A stretch of DNA of 64,000 bases from Flavobacterium collinsii (GCF_902804485.1 NZ_CADCST010000067.1:79781-143780), one strand, 5' to 3'; counted from the first letter of the stretch, positions 46,517-57,245 are shown. The notes: a model not told the origin generated them from the letters alone. A program made the numbers and translations.

Positions 46517-47131
46517 TTATTCTTCTTTCAGTTCGTCTATAACTTTTCGGATTTCCTTAGCATACTTCCCATAATAGTGATGCACCCACCATTCGGTAAA
46601 CACTCCTATCATTAAGATTGTAAGTACAAAAACGAGCACTATTAGTCCTAATTTCCTGTTAGCAAAACCCTCATTTAAGATCTGTGTAAAATCTGGCATT
46701 TCGTAAAGAATAAATCCAAAGAAATAGATTAGAAAAAAAGGCGATAACGAAAAAGTAAAAGTCTTATAAAGCTGCATATTAAGCCTGATATCAAGATATG
46801 TTTCGTATAGACTGTCTTTAGTTTTCAATGCGACCTTATCTAATCTTCTATAGAACAAAAAAAGCTGCGTTAAATAATAGATGTATATAGCAACTAATAT
46901 TCCGAATATAAAATAGTAAGGCACTACTAAGTTCGATGGAAATTTACTGTGTACTGGCAAAAGACCTATGATTACCAAGGATAAAATTTGAATGAAAAAC
47001 TCCATTCTTAAACTTTTTCTAATCCTGTCCAAAGGCATACTTGCAGATTGTATTTTTTCTAAATTATTTGGAACAACAACATTTTCAGTCTTTTCATTAT
47101 TCCATGCGTTTTGTATATCGTTAAAATCCAT
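46517..47131 (-). CDS. Membrane protein coupled to an ECF sigma factor
   Basis: A 204-residue protein. The first ~45 residues are soluble (MDFNDIQNAWNNEKTENVVV). About four membrane segments follow (residues ~47-62, 70-93, 125-148, 160-185). Its start overlaps the stop of the sigma-factor gene by 11 bases. By position it could be an anti-sigma factor, but there is no zinc-binding HxxxCxxC motif and the topology differs from single-pass anti-sigmas. I recall similar proteins beside sigma-70 genes in flavobacteria, without a settled function. Confidence 0.75.
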   Translation of the reverse strand: MDFNDIQNAWNNEKTENVVVPNNLEKIQSASMPLDRIRKSLRMEFFIQILSLVIIGLLPVHSKFPSNLVVPYYFIFGILVAIYIYYLTQLFLFYRRLDKVALKTKDSLYETYLDIRLNMQLYKTFTFSLSPFFLIYFFGFILYEMPDFTQILNEGFANRKLGLIVLVFVLTILMIGVFTEWWVHHYYGKYAKEIRKVIDELKEE

Positions 47132-47624
47132 ATCCCTGATTTTTAATTATTTCTTTTAATTTTTCCTTTGCTCTGTTTAATTTCACTCTGGCATTTCCTT
47201 CCGAAATTCCTAAATTCTCACCAATCTCTTTATGAGAGAAACCTTCCAGTTGATAAAAAATGATCGCTTTATCAATTTTTTCGAGTTTTTGAACCGCTTT
47301 ATAAAAATGATCAATCTGACTTTCTTTAATCTGCGAATCACCTTCATCTTCTTTAATATTCTCAGAGGCGATTTCGTACTTATCAACCTTTCGCTTTTCC
47401 TTTTTCAGAAAAACAATGGCTGTATTCACTGCTACACGATACATCCAGGTCGAAAACTGACTTTCATTTCTAAAAGAATCATACGATTTCCAAAGCTGAC
47501 AAATAATCTCCTGAAACAAATCCTGTTGATCGTCAGGATTATCCATGTACATCTTGGAAACTTTGTAAAGTATTCCTTTATGACTTTCGATCCGATTTAA
47601 AAATTCTTGTTCTTTCTCTTTCAA
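47121..47624 (-). CDS. ECF-type RNA polymerase sigma factor
   Basis: A 167-residue sigma-70 family protein. Region 2 is seen in DQQDLFQEIICQLWKSYDSF with FSTWMYRVAVNTAI. Region 4 is seen in EGFSHKEIGENLGISEGNAR with VKLNRAKEKLKEII. It is the middle gene of an operon: the TraB/GumN gene ends 7 bases upstream, and the membrane protein gene overlaps its end. The target promoters are unknown. Confidence 0.92.
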   Translation of the reverse strand: MKEKEQEFLNRIESHKGILYKVSKMYMDNPDDQQDLFQEIICQLWKSYDSFRNESQFSTWMYRVAVNTAIVFLKKEKRKVDKYEIASENIKEDEGDSQIKESQIDHFYKAVQKLEKIDKAIIFYQLEGFSHKEIGENLGISEGNARVKLNRAKEKLKEIIKNQGYGF

Positions 47625-47631
47625 AATAATC

Positions 47632-48495
47632 TTAGTTCATTATTGGTTTTACCTTATACCCTGCTTTTCTTAATAAATTAATTACTCCGTACTCACCTCC
47701 CAAATGCGCCGATCCTACAGCAAAAAAGATCCTTTCTTTTTTCATTAATTCCGGCATCTTCTTAACCCAATTGCTATTTCTATCGTCTAAGATAATCTTA
47801 TTTGTTTTTTCACTCGACATTTTTTCATCAGCTGTAATATCATACAATCCCTTTATATTTTCACTCTTATAAAATGCAACCGACTCAGAAGTTAGCGAAG
47901 CGTTTAACCCTTCCAACATATTAAGTAATTCATCATCTGTATAGGCATTTTCGAGTATTTTCATTTGACTTTTTACCGTTTCTAAACCTCCGATTTCGAT
48001 ATTTCTTTTCTTAGCTTGCTCGATAAACTCCATTTCATAAAGTTTAATATCGTCACAGCCAAAACTTTTGACAGAAATCAGGCTCATTACCGTAGCCAGA
48101 CTCAAAGCGTCTACCTGTTTCACCCTCATTCCGGTTGCTTTTTGTAGAATTACATCTAATTTAGCGAGTTGTTCCGGGCTCAACTTCTTACTTAATGGCT
48201 CTTTTCCCATAGCCATTTGCTGCATATCTGCCATTTCTTTTGGATCTGCCAAATCAATTTCTAAAACTAATTCAGTAGAAGCTTCAAATGCCTTCTTTGT
48301 TTTTTCAGATAGAAAATAATCTTTTGAGCATATCGCATGAATTGTTCCGTATAAATAAGATGACTTTGACAGTCCATTTCCCGACACTTCCCACAAAAGC
48401 GAATTTTCAAGTTCTGAAGATTTCACCTGCGCTTGTGCTGTTCCGTTAAAAAATAACACGATAGCTGCGATTGCTGATGTAAATAAATTTTTCAT
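47632..48495 (-). CDS. Secreted TraB/GumN family protein
   Basis: A 287-residue protein with a signal peptide (MKNLFTSAIAAIVLFFNGTAQA). The family signature is clear: LLWEVSGNG, SSYLYGTIHAICSKDYF, ELVLEIDLADP, and the C-terminal FFAVGSAHLGGEYGVINLL. The conserved GTxH and GxxH motifs resemble those of TIKI-type metalloproteases, though activity of bacterial members is poorly known. As the first gene of a sigma-factor operon it may link an envelope protein to transcription control. Confidence 0.9.
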   Translation of the reverse strand: MKNLFTSAIAAIVLFFNGTAQAQVKSSELENSLLWEVSGNGLSKSSYLYGTIHAICSKDYFLSEKTKKAFEASTELVLEIDLADPKEMADMQQMAMGKEPLSKKLSPEQLAKLDVILQKATGMRVKQVDALSLATVMSLISVKSFGCDDIKLYEMEFIEQAKKRNIEIGGLETVKSQMKILENAYTDDELLNMLEGLNASLTSESVAFYKSENIKGLYDITADEKMSSEKTNKIILDDRNSNWVKKMPELMKKERIFFAVGSAHLGGEYGVINLLRKAGYKVKPIMN

Positions 48496-48573
48496 TTTGT
48501 TAATTGATTACTTGATTGATGATTATTTGATTTAGTTTGATTGATTGTGCTTTGATGATTGATAGAATACGTA

Positions 48574-48771
48574 TTACGATTTGCTGTATTTTTTTCTCTG
48601 CCAAGATGCCATTGAAGCAAAGAAAAGGCAAATCATAACCAGAAGTAATTCTTTATTCGGTTTATCTAAAACAAACTGATTCACTAAAGAATAGCCAAGT
48701 CCTACAGAAGCGGCAAAGACAAATACGAAGTTGAATACTTTTTCGGTAACTGATATTGAAGTTGTTTTCAT
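48574..48771 (-). CDS. Small membrane protein, 65 aa
   Basis: Two hydrophobic segments (residues ~12-30 and ~40-56) with a basic C-terminus (WQRKKYSKS). The ATG at 48771 is followed by MKTTSISVTEKVFNFVF. The size and composition fit a real small membrane protein, but no family was recognised. It lies 78 bases upstream of traB/gumN on the same strand and could be co-transcribed. Confidence 0.6.
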   Translation of the reverse strand: MKTTSISVTEKVFNFVFVFAASVGLGYSLVNQFVLDKPNKELLLVMICLFFASMASWQRKKYSKS

Positions 48772-48986
48772 AATTATTTTGGTTTATTTGATTACGACTC
48801 GTAAGTAATCAAACAATCAAAACGTTACAAAAAATTCTAAACTTTTTTAAAGAAACCCATAAAAAAAGGGGAGCCAAAGTTTTTTTAATCATTTATAGTT
48901 TCAAAGAAATACAAAAAAAAGAGCCCAACAAAATAACTTTGTGAAGCTCTGTGACGACTTTGCGATGCTTTGTGGAACACCAAGTT
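48772..48986. other. Gap with no clear element
   Basis: AT-rich, with a weak inverted pair GAGCCC/GAAGCTC near 48920 and no promoter box. It may hold a poor terminator for bioF. Confidence 0.3.
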
Positions 48987-50123
48987 TTAAAATACGAAAT
49001 TCCCTAACAATTCTAAAATCTGGTTGATTTCCTGTTCTGAATTATAACTATGAATACAAAAGCGTAAACGTTCCTGACCTTCCGGAACGGTTGGAGAAAG
49101 TATAGGTTTTACATCGAAACCTTTGTCCTGAAGCTGTTTTGCCAATCGCTTCACATTTTCATTTCCCTGAACAATCGCCGACTGAATAGCCGATTTACTC
49201 CTAACAAACATTGGCTTTAGACCTAACAAGTTTTTTTGTTGATTGAAAAACACTATGTTCTGACGCAACTTCTCAATCGTTGCCTTTTCCACTTCCAATT
49301 GCTGATAGGCTATGAGAATTGTAGCAACAGAATGCGGGGAAAGTCCAGTAGTATAAATAAAACTTCTGGCGAAATTTATCAGATATTCTTTAAGATCAGA
49401 ACTTCCTAAGACTACGGCACCATGACAGCCCAAACCTTTGCCAAAAGTCATTATTCTGGCGAAAATCTTGTCATGCAATTTCTGGTATTGCATCAAACCT
49501 TCACCTTTGTCTCCAAAAACACCCAAAGTGTGTGCCTCATCAACTACCAAATAGCAACTGTACTTCTCTGACAGCCCTACTAACTCCTCTAGATTTGGAC
49601 TATCTCCATCCATAGAAAAGACGGTTTCGGTAACAATATAAATAGTAGTATCCGGAAACTTCTGAATAAGATGCTCCAGATCTTCAAAATCATTGTGATT
49701 GAATTTATACGATTTTGCATTAGACATTATGATTCCGTCACGAATAGAAGCATGACTTAACTCATCATACAGAATTACATCATTTCGTTGCGGCACAGCA
49801 CTAAAAAAACCAACATTGGCATCGTAACCCGAATTAAAGATTAAAGCCGATTGAGCGTCATGAAATTCAGCAATAAACGTTTCTGTAATTTGATATAAAG
49901 AGTGATTTCCTGAGATCAATCGCGATCCGGTTGCGCCGTTTTGAAAAATTTCGTTTTCCAGCAAATAAGCATGAGTAAGCTTAAAAATAGATTCTGATTT
50001 TGAAAAACCGATATAATCATTTGACGAAAAATCTATTCGGTTACTAAAAACCGGTAATTTTCTAAGCGAATTATTCTGCTTTCGTATCTCTAATTTCTGA
50101 TTCAGGTTCTCCGGTAATTTCAT
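48987..50123 (-). CDS. bioF: 8-amino-7-oxononanoate (KAPA) synthase
   Basis: This PLP enzyme condenses pimeloyl-ACP or -CoA with L-alanine, the first committed biotin step. The 378-residue protein has RIDFSSNDYIGFS, GATGSRLISGNH, the VVDEAHTLGVFGDKGEGL motif typical of alpha-oxoamine synthases, and the PLP Lys229 in IMTFGKGLGCHG. Length is normal. The ATG at 50123 lies only 5 bases after a -7 box. It belongs to the loose biotin region with bioD and bioA but is separated from them by five other genes. Confidence 0.93.
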   Translation of the reverse strand: MKLPENLNQKLEIRKQNNSLRKLPVFSNRIDFSSNDYIGFSKSESIFKLTHAYLLENEIFQNGATGSRLISGNHSLYQITETFIAEFHDAQSALIFNSGYDANVGFFSAVPQRNDVILYDELSHASIRDGIIMSNAKSYKFNHNDFEDLEHLIQKFPDTTIYIVTETVFSMDGDSPNLEELVGLSEKYSCYLVVDEAHTLGVFGDKGEGLMQYQKLHDKIFARIMTFGKGLGCHGAVVLGSSDLKEYLINFARSFIYTTGLSPHSVATILIAYQQLEVEKATIEKLRQNIVFFNQQKNLLGLKPMFVRSKSAIQSAIVQGNENVKRLAKQLQDKGFDVKPILSPTVPEGQERLRFCIHSYNSEQEINQILELLGNFVF

Positions 50124-50128
50124 AAAAG

Positions 50129-50136
50129 CAAAGTTA
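50129..50136 (-). promoter_or_regulatory. Putative -7 box for bioF, very close to the start
   Basis: Reads TAACTTTG on the minus strand, with CTTTT between it and the ATG. This spacing predicts an essentially leaderless mRNA. Confidence 0.55.
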
Positions 50137-50256
50137 TGAAATTGATTGCAAAATAAACAGTACGGCTAATACTGCCTGTTATTTCCATTCAATTATCAAA
50201 ATTAAACTTGCAAAAGCAGCATTCTTTTAATAGTCAAAAAACATAAATTAAAGCAT

Positions 50257-50288
50257 AAAAAAGGCCTCAATTACTTGAGGCCTTTTCT
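50257..50288 (-). terminator. Terminator of the atpDC operon
   Basis: Perfect stem AAAAGGCCTCAA with its complement and a 4-base loop, 19 bases after the atpC stop. Confidence 0.87.
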
Positions 50289-50306
50289 ATTTATTCTAAA
50301 ATTGTC

Positions 50307-50588
50307 TTAGTCAACTAAAACAATTACTTTATTATCTTTCATTTCAACAGTACCTGATGCAATCTCTAATGTATAGGTTTGATCGTTTACTTTTGTGAAT
50401 TTACTCGCTACTTCTTTAGAAAAATTAAACTTTGCAGAAGCAATTTTAATAGTTCCTTTTTCCAGAATAGAGACAATAGGAGCGTGATTATTCAATATTT
50501 GAAAGCTTCCATCAACTCCAGGCAATGTAACCGATGTTACTTCTCCTGAAAATAATTTTGCTTCTGGTGATACTATATCTAAAATCAT
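50307..50588 (-). CDS. atpC: ATP synthase F1 epsilon subunit, short form
   Basis: A 93-residue protein that holds only the N-terminal beta-sandwich (MILDIVSPEAKLFSGEVTSV; PGVDGSFQILNNHAPIVSIL). The C-terminal two-helix arm that inhibits ATP hydrolysis in many bacteria is absent. This short form is usual in Bacteroidetes. It follows atpD by 92 bases. Confidence 0.95.
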   Translation of the reverse strand: MILDIVSPEAKLFSGEVTSVTLPGVDGSFQILNNHAPIVSILEKGTIKIASAKFNFSKEVASKFTKVNDQTYTLEIASGTVEMKDNKVIVLVD

Positions 50589-50599
50589 AACTTTTTTTT

Positions 50600-50657
50600 A
50601 AATTCCAAATTATAAAATCCCAAATCCCAATTTTGGAATTTGGAATTTTTATTTTTT
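50600..50657. repeat. Hairpin between atpD and atpC
   Basis: Inverted pair AAATTCCAAATT and AATTTGGAATTT, with a related CCCAAATCCC core. On the minus strand it is followed by A rather than T, so it is not a strong terminator of atpD; it may protect the 3' end or adjust the subunit ratio. Confidence 0.5.
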
Positions 50658-50680
50658 GATGTTTGTCAAGCTATGCTTGA

Positions 50681-52195
<1,515 letters not shown>

Positions 52196-52253
52196 TTATG
52201 TATTTATTAAATAGCTATTTAGGTTTATCGAAAATACCTCTTTTTTCAGAGCG

Positions 52254-52261
52254 CAAAGATA
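52254..52261 (-). promoter_or_regulatory. Putative -7 box for atpDC
   Basis: Reads TATCTTTG, followed by CGC on the minus strand. Confidence 0.65.
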
Positions 52262-52368
52262 AATTTTTAAAATATAAAATCAATATTTTTTTTATAAAAA
52301 ATACTACGATTTTGTTTGATTCTTAAAAGTCAGCCTTCAAATACCGAAAATAGCATTTTTTAAGTGCA

Positions 52369-52405
52369 TAAAAAAAGCCACTGCATTGTGAAAGCAAGTG
52401 GCTCT
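52369..52405 (-). terminator. Terminator of the GDSL lipoprotein gene
   Basis: Stem AGCCACTGCAT with a near-complement containing AAGTGGCT, then seven T on the minus strand. Confidence 0.82.
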
Positions 52406-52423
52406 ATTTTAGAAAAACAAGTT

Positions 52424-53950
52424 TTAATTTATAACTTTAGGATAAAGGATCTGATAATTACCAACATCAACTCCTTTTAAATTTGAACCGTATTTTGCAT
52501 TAATTGACTCAATAAATTTATTGGCAATAAATGCATAACCTCTGGCTGAAGGATGAACACCATCCAAAGAAAACACTCCCCCGAAAACAAATGTACTTGT
52601 CAAAGTATAACCATTAACCGAAATACCATTTGCAGTAGACAACTGTTTCATCAATCCGTCAGCATCTACTAATGCCAGACCGTTTGCTTCCTGAGCCGCT
52701 TTAATGGTTAAATTATAGGCCGCGGTAGCCGTTTTGATATCAGCTATCTCTTTTGGTATCAAAACAAACTTATCCTGTAACGGATATGTAATCCCAAATT
52801 TATCCAACGGAGCAGGTGGTGCCATCCCAATCCCTGAATTTGTAGCTGTAGGTGCCGTTCCAATAGCTGCTCTTGTGCTCAAAAGCACCAAATCGGTAGC
52901 TTTAGCCTGACGCGCTTGTCCAAAAACAGTACCATAAAACGCTGCAGTCTGCGCTCCCACTGATGGCGTAAGCACTGCAGTAAGCTGAGCAGATAAGTTG
53001 GTAAGCGTTTCATCTTTTATCAACAAAGGATTTGCTGCAGTTAGCGATAGTAAATCAATTCTATCCGTAACTCCAAGATAATTTAAGGCGCTTTTCAACG
53101 GACCGTATAATTGTGCGTTAAGCGCATTGATCGTTGCTGTTCCAACAGCCGTACTTCCATTACCTAAAACAGAAATGGTTAATGGATTATAAGGAACTGT
53201 TGTAAAGTGAGGCAATGTACTTATGTCCGGTAAATTTGCAACTACACCTTTTCTTCCATTCTTAGACAATTCTGTTGCCAGATTTTTATAAACAGCATCA
53301 AAAGTAGCCGGATCTGTAATCGGATTTGTTCCATCTCCTCCAGACGTTGCATAACCTAAAACATCGTTACCACCAATCCATAAAGAGAAAAAAGTAGGAT
53401 TCTGCGCTAAAGCATCGCCTAAAACCGTTGCTGAAGCCGAAGAAGCAATCCTTCCGAAATAAGGATTAGCGCTGGCGTATCCTGCAAATGCCAAATGAGT
53501 TGCTTTTGCCCCCGGAATTCCTAAATTACTGAAAGCTCCTGTCAAACGTGCACTTATATCTGTACCCGAAACACCACTAACAGGAACCGGAGTACTTGTT
53601 GCTACATCTAAATACAATCTAACCCCTAAACTAGGTACCTGAACACCACCGGAGGAAAATCCTCCAATATTATCGGCCATAAAAGGAGTCGTAAAAGCGC
53701 CACCACCTACCAATGCAAATTGCTGTGCCAAAATATTAGGATAAGCATTTGTCTGACCAGCTTTAAACAAAGCATTGTCTGAAAAACCTGCTGCAAAGGA
53801 ATCCCCCAACGCAACATATTTCGAAAAATTCGCTTGCCCCGAAGTTAACGGCTGTCCATCAGACGAATCTGACACCGTTACCGCATCATCACTATTACAA
53901 GCCATAAAGGTTACTGAAACCAAAAACAGCCATTTTAAATTTTTTACCAT
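52424..53950 (-). CDS. SGNH/GDSL-type hydrolase lipoprotein
   Basis: A 508-residue protein with a lipoprotein signal (WLFLVSVTFMAC, Cys ~18). It carries SGNH blocks: nucleophile Ser in YVALGDSFAAGFSD, the Gly in block II, Asn in WIGGNDVLGY, and the catalytic Asp/His in SLDGVHPSARGY near the C-terminus. An insertion separates blocks III and V, giving a length above that of simple esterases. It lies 85 bases after a TonB-dependent receptor gene on the same strand, so it probably hydrolyses an ester or lipid that the receptor imports or that is processed at the surface. Confidence 0.9.
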   Translation of the reverse strand: MVKNLKWLFLVSVTFMACNSDDAVTVSDSSDGQPLTSGQANFSKYVALGDSFAAGFSDNALFKAGQTNAYPNILAQQFALVGGGAFTTPFMADNIGGFSSGGVQVPSLGVRLYLDVATSTPVPVSGVSGTDISARLTGAFSNLGIPGAKATHLAFAGYASANPYFGRIASSASATVLGDALAQNPTFFSLWIGGNDVLGYATSGGDGTNPITDPATFDAVYKNLATELSKNGRKGVVANLPDISTLPHFTTVPYNPLTISVLGNGSTAVGTATINALNAQLYGPLKSALNYLGVTDRIDLLSLTAANPLLIKDETLTNLSAQLTAVLTPSVGAQTAAFYGTVFGQARQAKATDLVLLSTRAAIGTAPTATNSGIGMAPPAPLDKFGITYPLQDKFVLIPKEIADIKTATAAYNLTIKAAQEANGLALVDADGLMKQLSTANGISVNGYTLTSTFVFGGVFSLDGVHPSARGYAFIANKFIESINAKYGSNLKGVDVGNYQILYPKVIN

Positions 53951-54035
53951 GATCTACTATATTTTATAATTATCCTTTTCTGAATGCTGTATCCGGAAAA
54001 GCAAATAAATGGTTTGTTTTGTCTATTACTTCAAA

Positions 54036-56867
54036 TTAAGGATTGATCGTCCAGGAAACAAAATATTGCTGACCAATATATCCGGCACCAAGTACCTGTG
54101 CATATTCTTTTCCTCCTATATTTGAAGCTCCTAATTTGAAAATTGATTTTAATTTTGGAAGTCCGTAATTAATTTGCGCATCAATTACAGTTGCTTCCTT
54201 AATGATACCATCTGCAAAAGTTGATTCCCATTTGTATTCACTATTCCATCTTCCACTCACATTGAACCCGAAGTTCTCAAACAATTTATCATTTCCAAGA
54301 GATACTTTAACTCTGTGTTTCGGCGTATTAAATCCGGCTTCAAAACTTGGATCTTTTGCCTGATCAAAATCAAACTGAGCATAATTATAATTTACTCCTA
54401 ATTCAAAATTAGCAATCACTTTTTTAGAAAGCCCAACTCCAAATCCAAACGATTTGATTTCAACATCTGTATTGGTATACAACTGATATGCTCTAGTATT
54501 CCCATTCTGAAGAGCATGAACTGATTGAAAACCCGGATCTGTATCTCCCTTAGTAACATCAGGAGAATCCTGTGCTGTACCATAAAAAGGCGCTATAACA
54601 TTTAGATTTCCAATAAAATGATTGTAAATATTATAATAAACATTAAGATCGATTGAAACATCATTGATAAAAGAACGATACCCCAACTCAAATGCTTTAA
54701 CTTCTTCCGGCTTTACATAATTTACATTTGTTTTTCTTAAAAGTTTCGCCGCAGCTACAGGATCAGTTCCTGCCAAAGCAGCAAAAGCACTGGCTGAGCT
54801 TGCCGTATACGAATTACCATACGCATTCAAACCGGTCATTACAACAGTTGACCCTTTTGCAAAACCTTGACCCTTCGTTGTCGAAACCGGCAATGTCTCG
54901 GTAAAACGCAACAAGTTATCCGGAGCAGAACCTATCAATACTGCATTTCCTATATTAAAACCAATGTATTGATCTTGTGTAGAAGGGTTTCTGAAACCCG
55001 TTTGGAACGATCCTCTGAAATTATGATTCTTTTTCTCTCCTCCGGAATACACCAAAGACACTCTTGGTGAAAAATTACCATCGAAATTTTTTGATTTATC
55101 GTAACGAATAGATCCTGTAAACTTCAATCTATCGTCCATGAATTTCTTCATCAATTGTGTGTAAGCACCGTATTCTGTATAATTAATACCACTATTAGCA
55201 TCGGTATAGATTCTTCCATGAGAATTTAACTCGTACAATCTGAACGATCCACCAACCTGAATTTCCATAAACTTTATCATATCTTTAAAGTTGTAGTTGG
55301 CATCTGAATGGTAAATCTTCGAATTATCCACCAGTTTTGAACCCGTAAGTATACTTTCATCATCAATTACCTGATTGAACGCATTCTTAAACGCTGCTGT
55401 ACCCGGTAATAAACGACCTGTATCTGCCGTAGTTCTTCCTGCCGCATGAGCCTGCTCAGGAGTTGCTCCGCCTAAAGTAGCCTGAACGTAAGCCCCGGCA
55501 TACTGACCAAACCAGGTTTTATCATCTTTCCACTTTCTATTGATGTTAATACCCGTAAAGCCCATATCATAAGAATGTCCTCCGTCTTCTGATGTCGTAT
55601 ATCCTCTTACGAAAAAGTTTCTCCCTTTAAACTCAATTTTATGTTGTTGCATAAAAAAATCATTCAAGTAGTACCTATTAGCTCCTTGATAAACCGCGTT
55701 TCCTGTACCAAATTTACTTTGCCAGATAATTTCCAATCTGTCATCTCCAAAAGGTCTTCCGTGTAATGAAAAATCAATTTTAGTATTTCCGGCTTTGTTG
55801 TTCGTAAGATCTATTTCATTATAACCAGTTCTACTTACGTTCTTACTAGGTAATAAATTCACAGCCGAAGCAGGAATCAACCCCAAAACAGCCAGTGACT
55901 GTCCTACTCCTTTTAAATTAGTTGAAACCTCGTCACCATAAACGTTAATTCCATCATAATTGGGATTGCTTCTGTCGATTCCGGGAATTGTTTTATCATT
56001 ATAGTTTGTAGCATACCAATCCGTAGCCTCCATATAAGTAAAGTTGGCTTTAGCTGCGAAATACTTATTAAACGCATGTGAAAAACGTACTCCTAAATCA
56101 TAGTAATTATTTACACCTGCAGCCTCCTGTGACGTCACTCCATACTTAAAATAAGCAGATACCCCTTGATATGTAAATGGACTTTTACTGTTCATAAATA
56201 AAATTCCATTAAAAGCATTTGCTCCATATAGGGCAGAAGATGCACCCGGTAACAACTCAACACTCTGAACATCAATCTCCGAAACACCAATCAAATTCCC
56301 TAAAACAAAATTCAAAAGCGGAGATGAATTGTCCATACCATCCACCAATTGCATAAAACGGGTGTTAGCTACAGTCGCAAAACCTCTGGTATTGATTGAT
56401 TTAAAAGACATACTACTGGTATTCATCTGCACCTCTTTTAAATTTTCCAGACCATCATAAAAAGAAGGAGAAGCCGTTTTCTTAATATCCTGAATCCCCA
56501 TCCTTTCAATGGTTACCGGAGACTCAAGAACTCTTTCAGGAGTTCTCGAAGCAGAAACTACAATTTCATTCAATTTGGTTTCCTCGTCTTTTAAAACTAC
56601 ATTAAACTTTTGATTTGCGGCGGTAACATTAATCGTTTTAGACTCGAAACCCACAGCCGAAACTTTAATGCTAAAAGGCAGCTTAGCCGAAGTGCTTAAT
56701 TTAAATGTACCATCAAAATCGGTAGAAGCACCGTTTGAACTTCCAACTACGACAATGTTGGCTCCGGGAATAGGTTGTTTACTGCCATCAGTCACAGAAC
56801 CGGTAATTGAATTCTGCGCAAAAGATATTCCGCTGAAAAACAACATAATTAATAAATAGACTCTCAT
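54036..56867 (-). CDS. TonB-dependent receptor with N-terminal regulatory-like domain
   Basis: A 943-residue outer-membrane receptor. After the signal peptide (MRVYLLIMLFFSGISFAQ) comes a carboxypeptidase-regulatory-like domain (ITGSVTDGSKQPIPGANIVV). The plug domain has SVELLPGASSALYGANAFNG, and a 22-strand barrel follows, ending YIGQQYFVSWTINP with an aromatic-rich last strand. There is no SusD partner. The GDSL lipoprotein gene just downstream is the likely functional partner. The substrate is unknown. Confidence 0.93.
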   Translation of the reverse strand: MRVYLLIMLFFSGISFAQNSITGSVTDGSKQPIPGANIVVVGSSNGASTDFDGTFKLSTSAKLPFSIKVSAVGFESKTINVTAANQKFNVVLKDEETKLNEIVVSASRTPERVLESPVTIERMGIQDIKKTASPSFYDGLENLKEVQMNTSSMSFKSINTRGFATVANTRFMQLVDGMDNSSPLLNFVLGNLIGVSEIDVQSVELLPGASSALYGANAFNGILFMNSKSPFTYQGVSAYFKYGVTSQEAAGVNNYYDLGVRFSHAFNKYFAAKANFTYMEATDWYATNYNDKTIPGIDRSNPNYDGINVYGDEVSTNLKGVGQSLAVLGLIPASAVNLLPSKNVSRTGYNEIDLTNNKAGNTKIDFSLHGRPFGDDRLEIIWQSKFGTGNAVYQGANRYYLNDFFMQQHKIEFKGRNFFVRGYTTSEDGGHSYDMGFTGININRKWKDDKTWFGQYAGAYVQATLGGATPEQAHAAGRTTADTGRLLPGTAAFKNAFNQVIDDESILTGSKLVDNSKIYHSDANYNFKDMIKFMEIQVGGSFRLYELNSHGRIYTDANSGINYTEYGAYTQLMKKFMDDRLKFTGSIRYDKSKNFDGNFSPRVSLVYSGGEKKNHNFRGSFQTGFRNPSTQDQYIGFNIGNAVLIGSAPDNLLRFTETLPVSTTKGQGFAKGSTVVMTGLNAYGNSYTASSASAFAALAGTDPVAAAKLLRKTNVNYVKPEEVKAFELGYRSFINDVSIDLNVYYNIYNHFIGNLNVIAPFYGTAQDSPDVTKGDTDPGFQSVHALQNGNTRAYQLYTNTDVEIKSFGFGVGLSKKVIANFELGVNYNYAQFDFDQAKDPSFEAGFNTPKHRVKVSLGNDKLFENFGFNVSGRWNSEYKWESTFADGIIKEATVIDAQINYGLPKLKSIFKLGASNIGGKEYAQVLGAGYIGQQYFVSWTINP

Positions 56868-57115
56868 TTGGTTAGTTTTTGTTTAGTTTATACTACCAAA
56901 ATACAAATAATTTCAATATGTATAAAAAAATGTTAAATAAAATTCACTTTTACCATATTTTTACACAATATTTTAACTATTCATCAATACTGTTTTGTTA
57001 AATTAAAATCAAATATTACACCTCCAGCAATTCAATTACTATGCATACATATTATTTTAAACCAAAAAAATGAGGATTTAATAAAAATACACAGACGATA
57101 AAAAAAATATGACAA
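56868..57115. other. Upstream region of the TonB receptor gene
   Basis: AT-rich (runs of TTTTAA), with no clear -7 box. A near-match ACCAAAATAC lies at about 56896. Nothing else was seen before the terminator at 57116. Confidence 0.4.
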
Positions 57116-57148
57116 TAAAAAAAAGCGAGATCAAAATCTCGCTTTTTT
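57116..57148 (-). terminator. Terminator of the 171-aa secreted protein gene
   Basis: Perfect 11-bp stem AAAAGCGAGAT with its complement and a 4-base loop, with a long T run on the minus strand. Confidence 0.88.
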
Positions 57149-57245
57149 AACATTTTTAATAATTCAACTATTTTGTCAATCGAAACGAAACAAAATGCCG
57201 ATAATTATTCCTTACACCCAAACCATTAAATACAAACAAGTTGGC

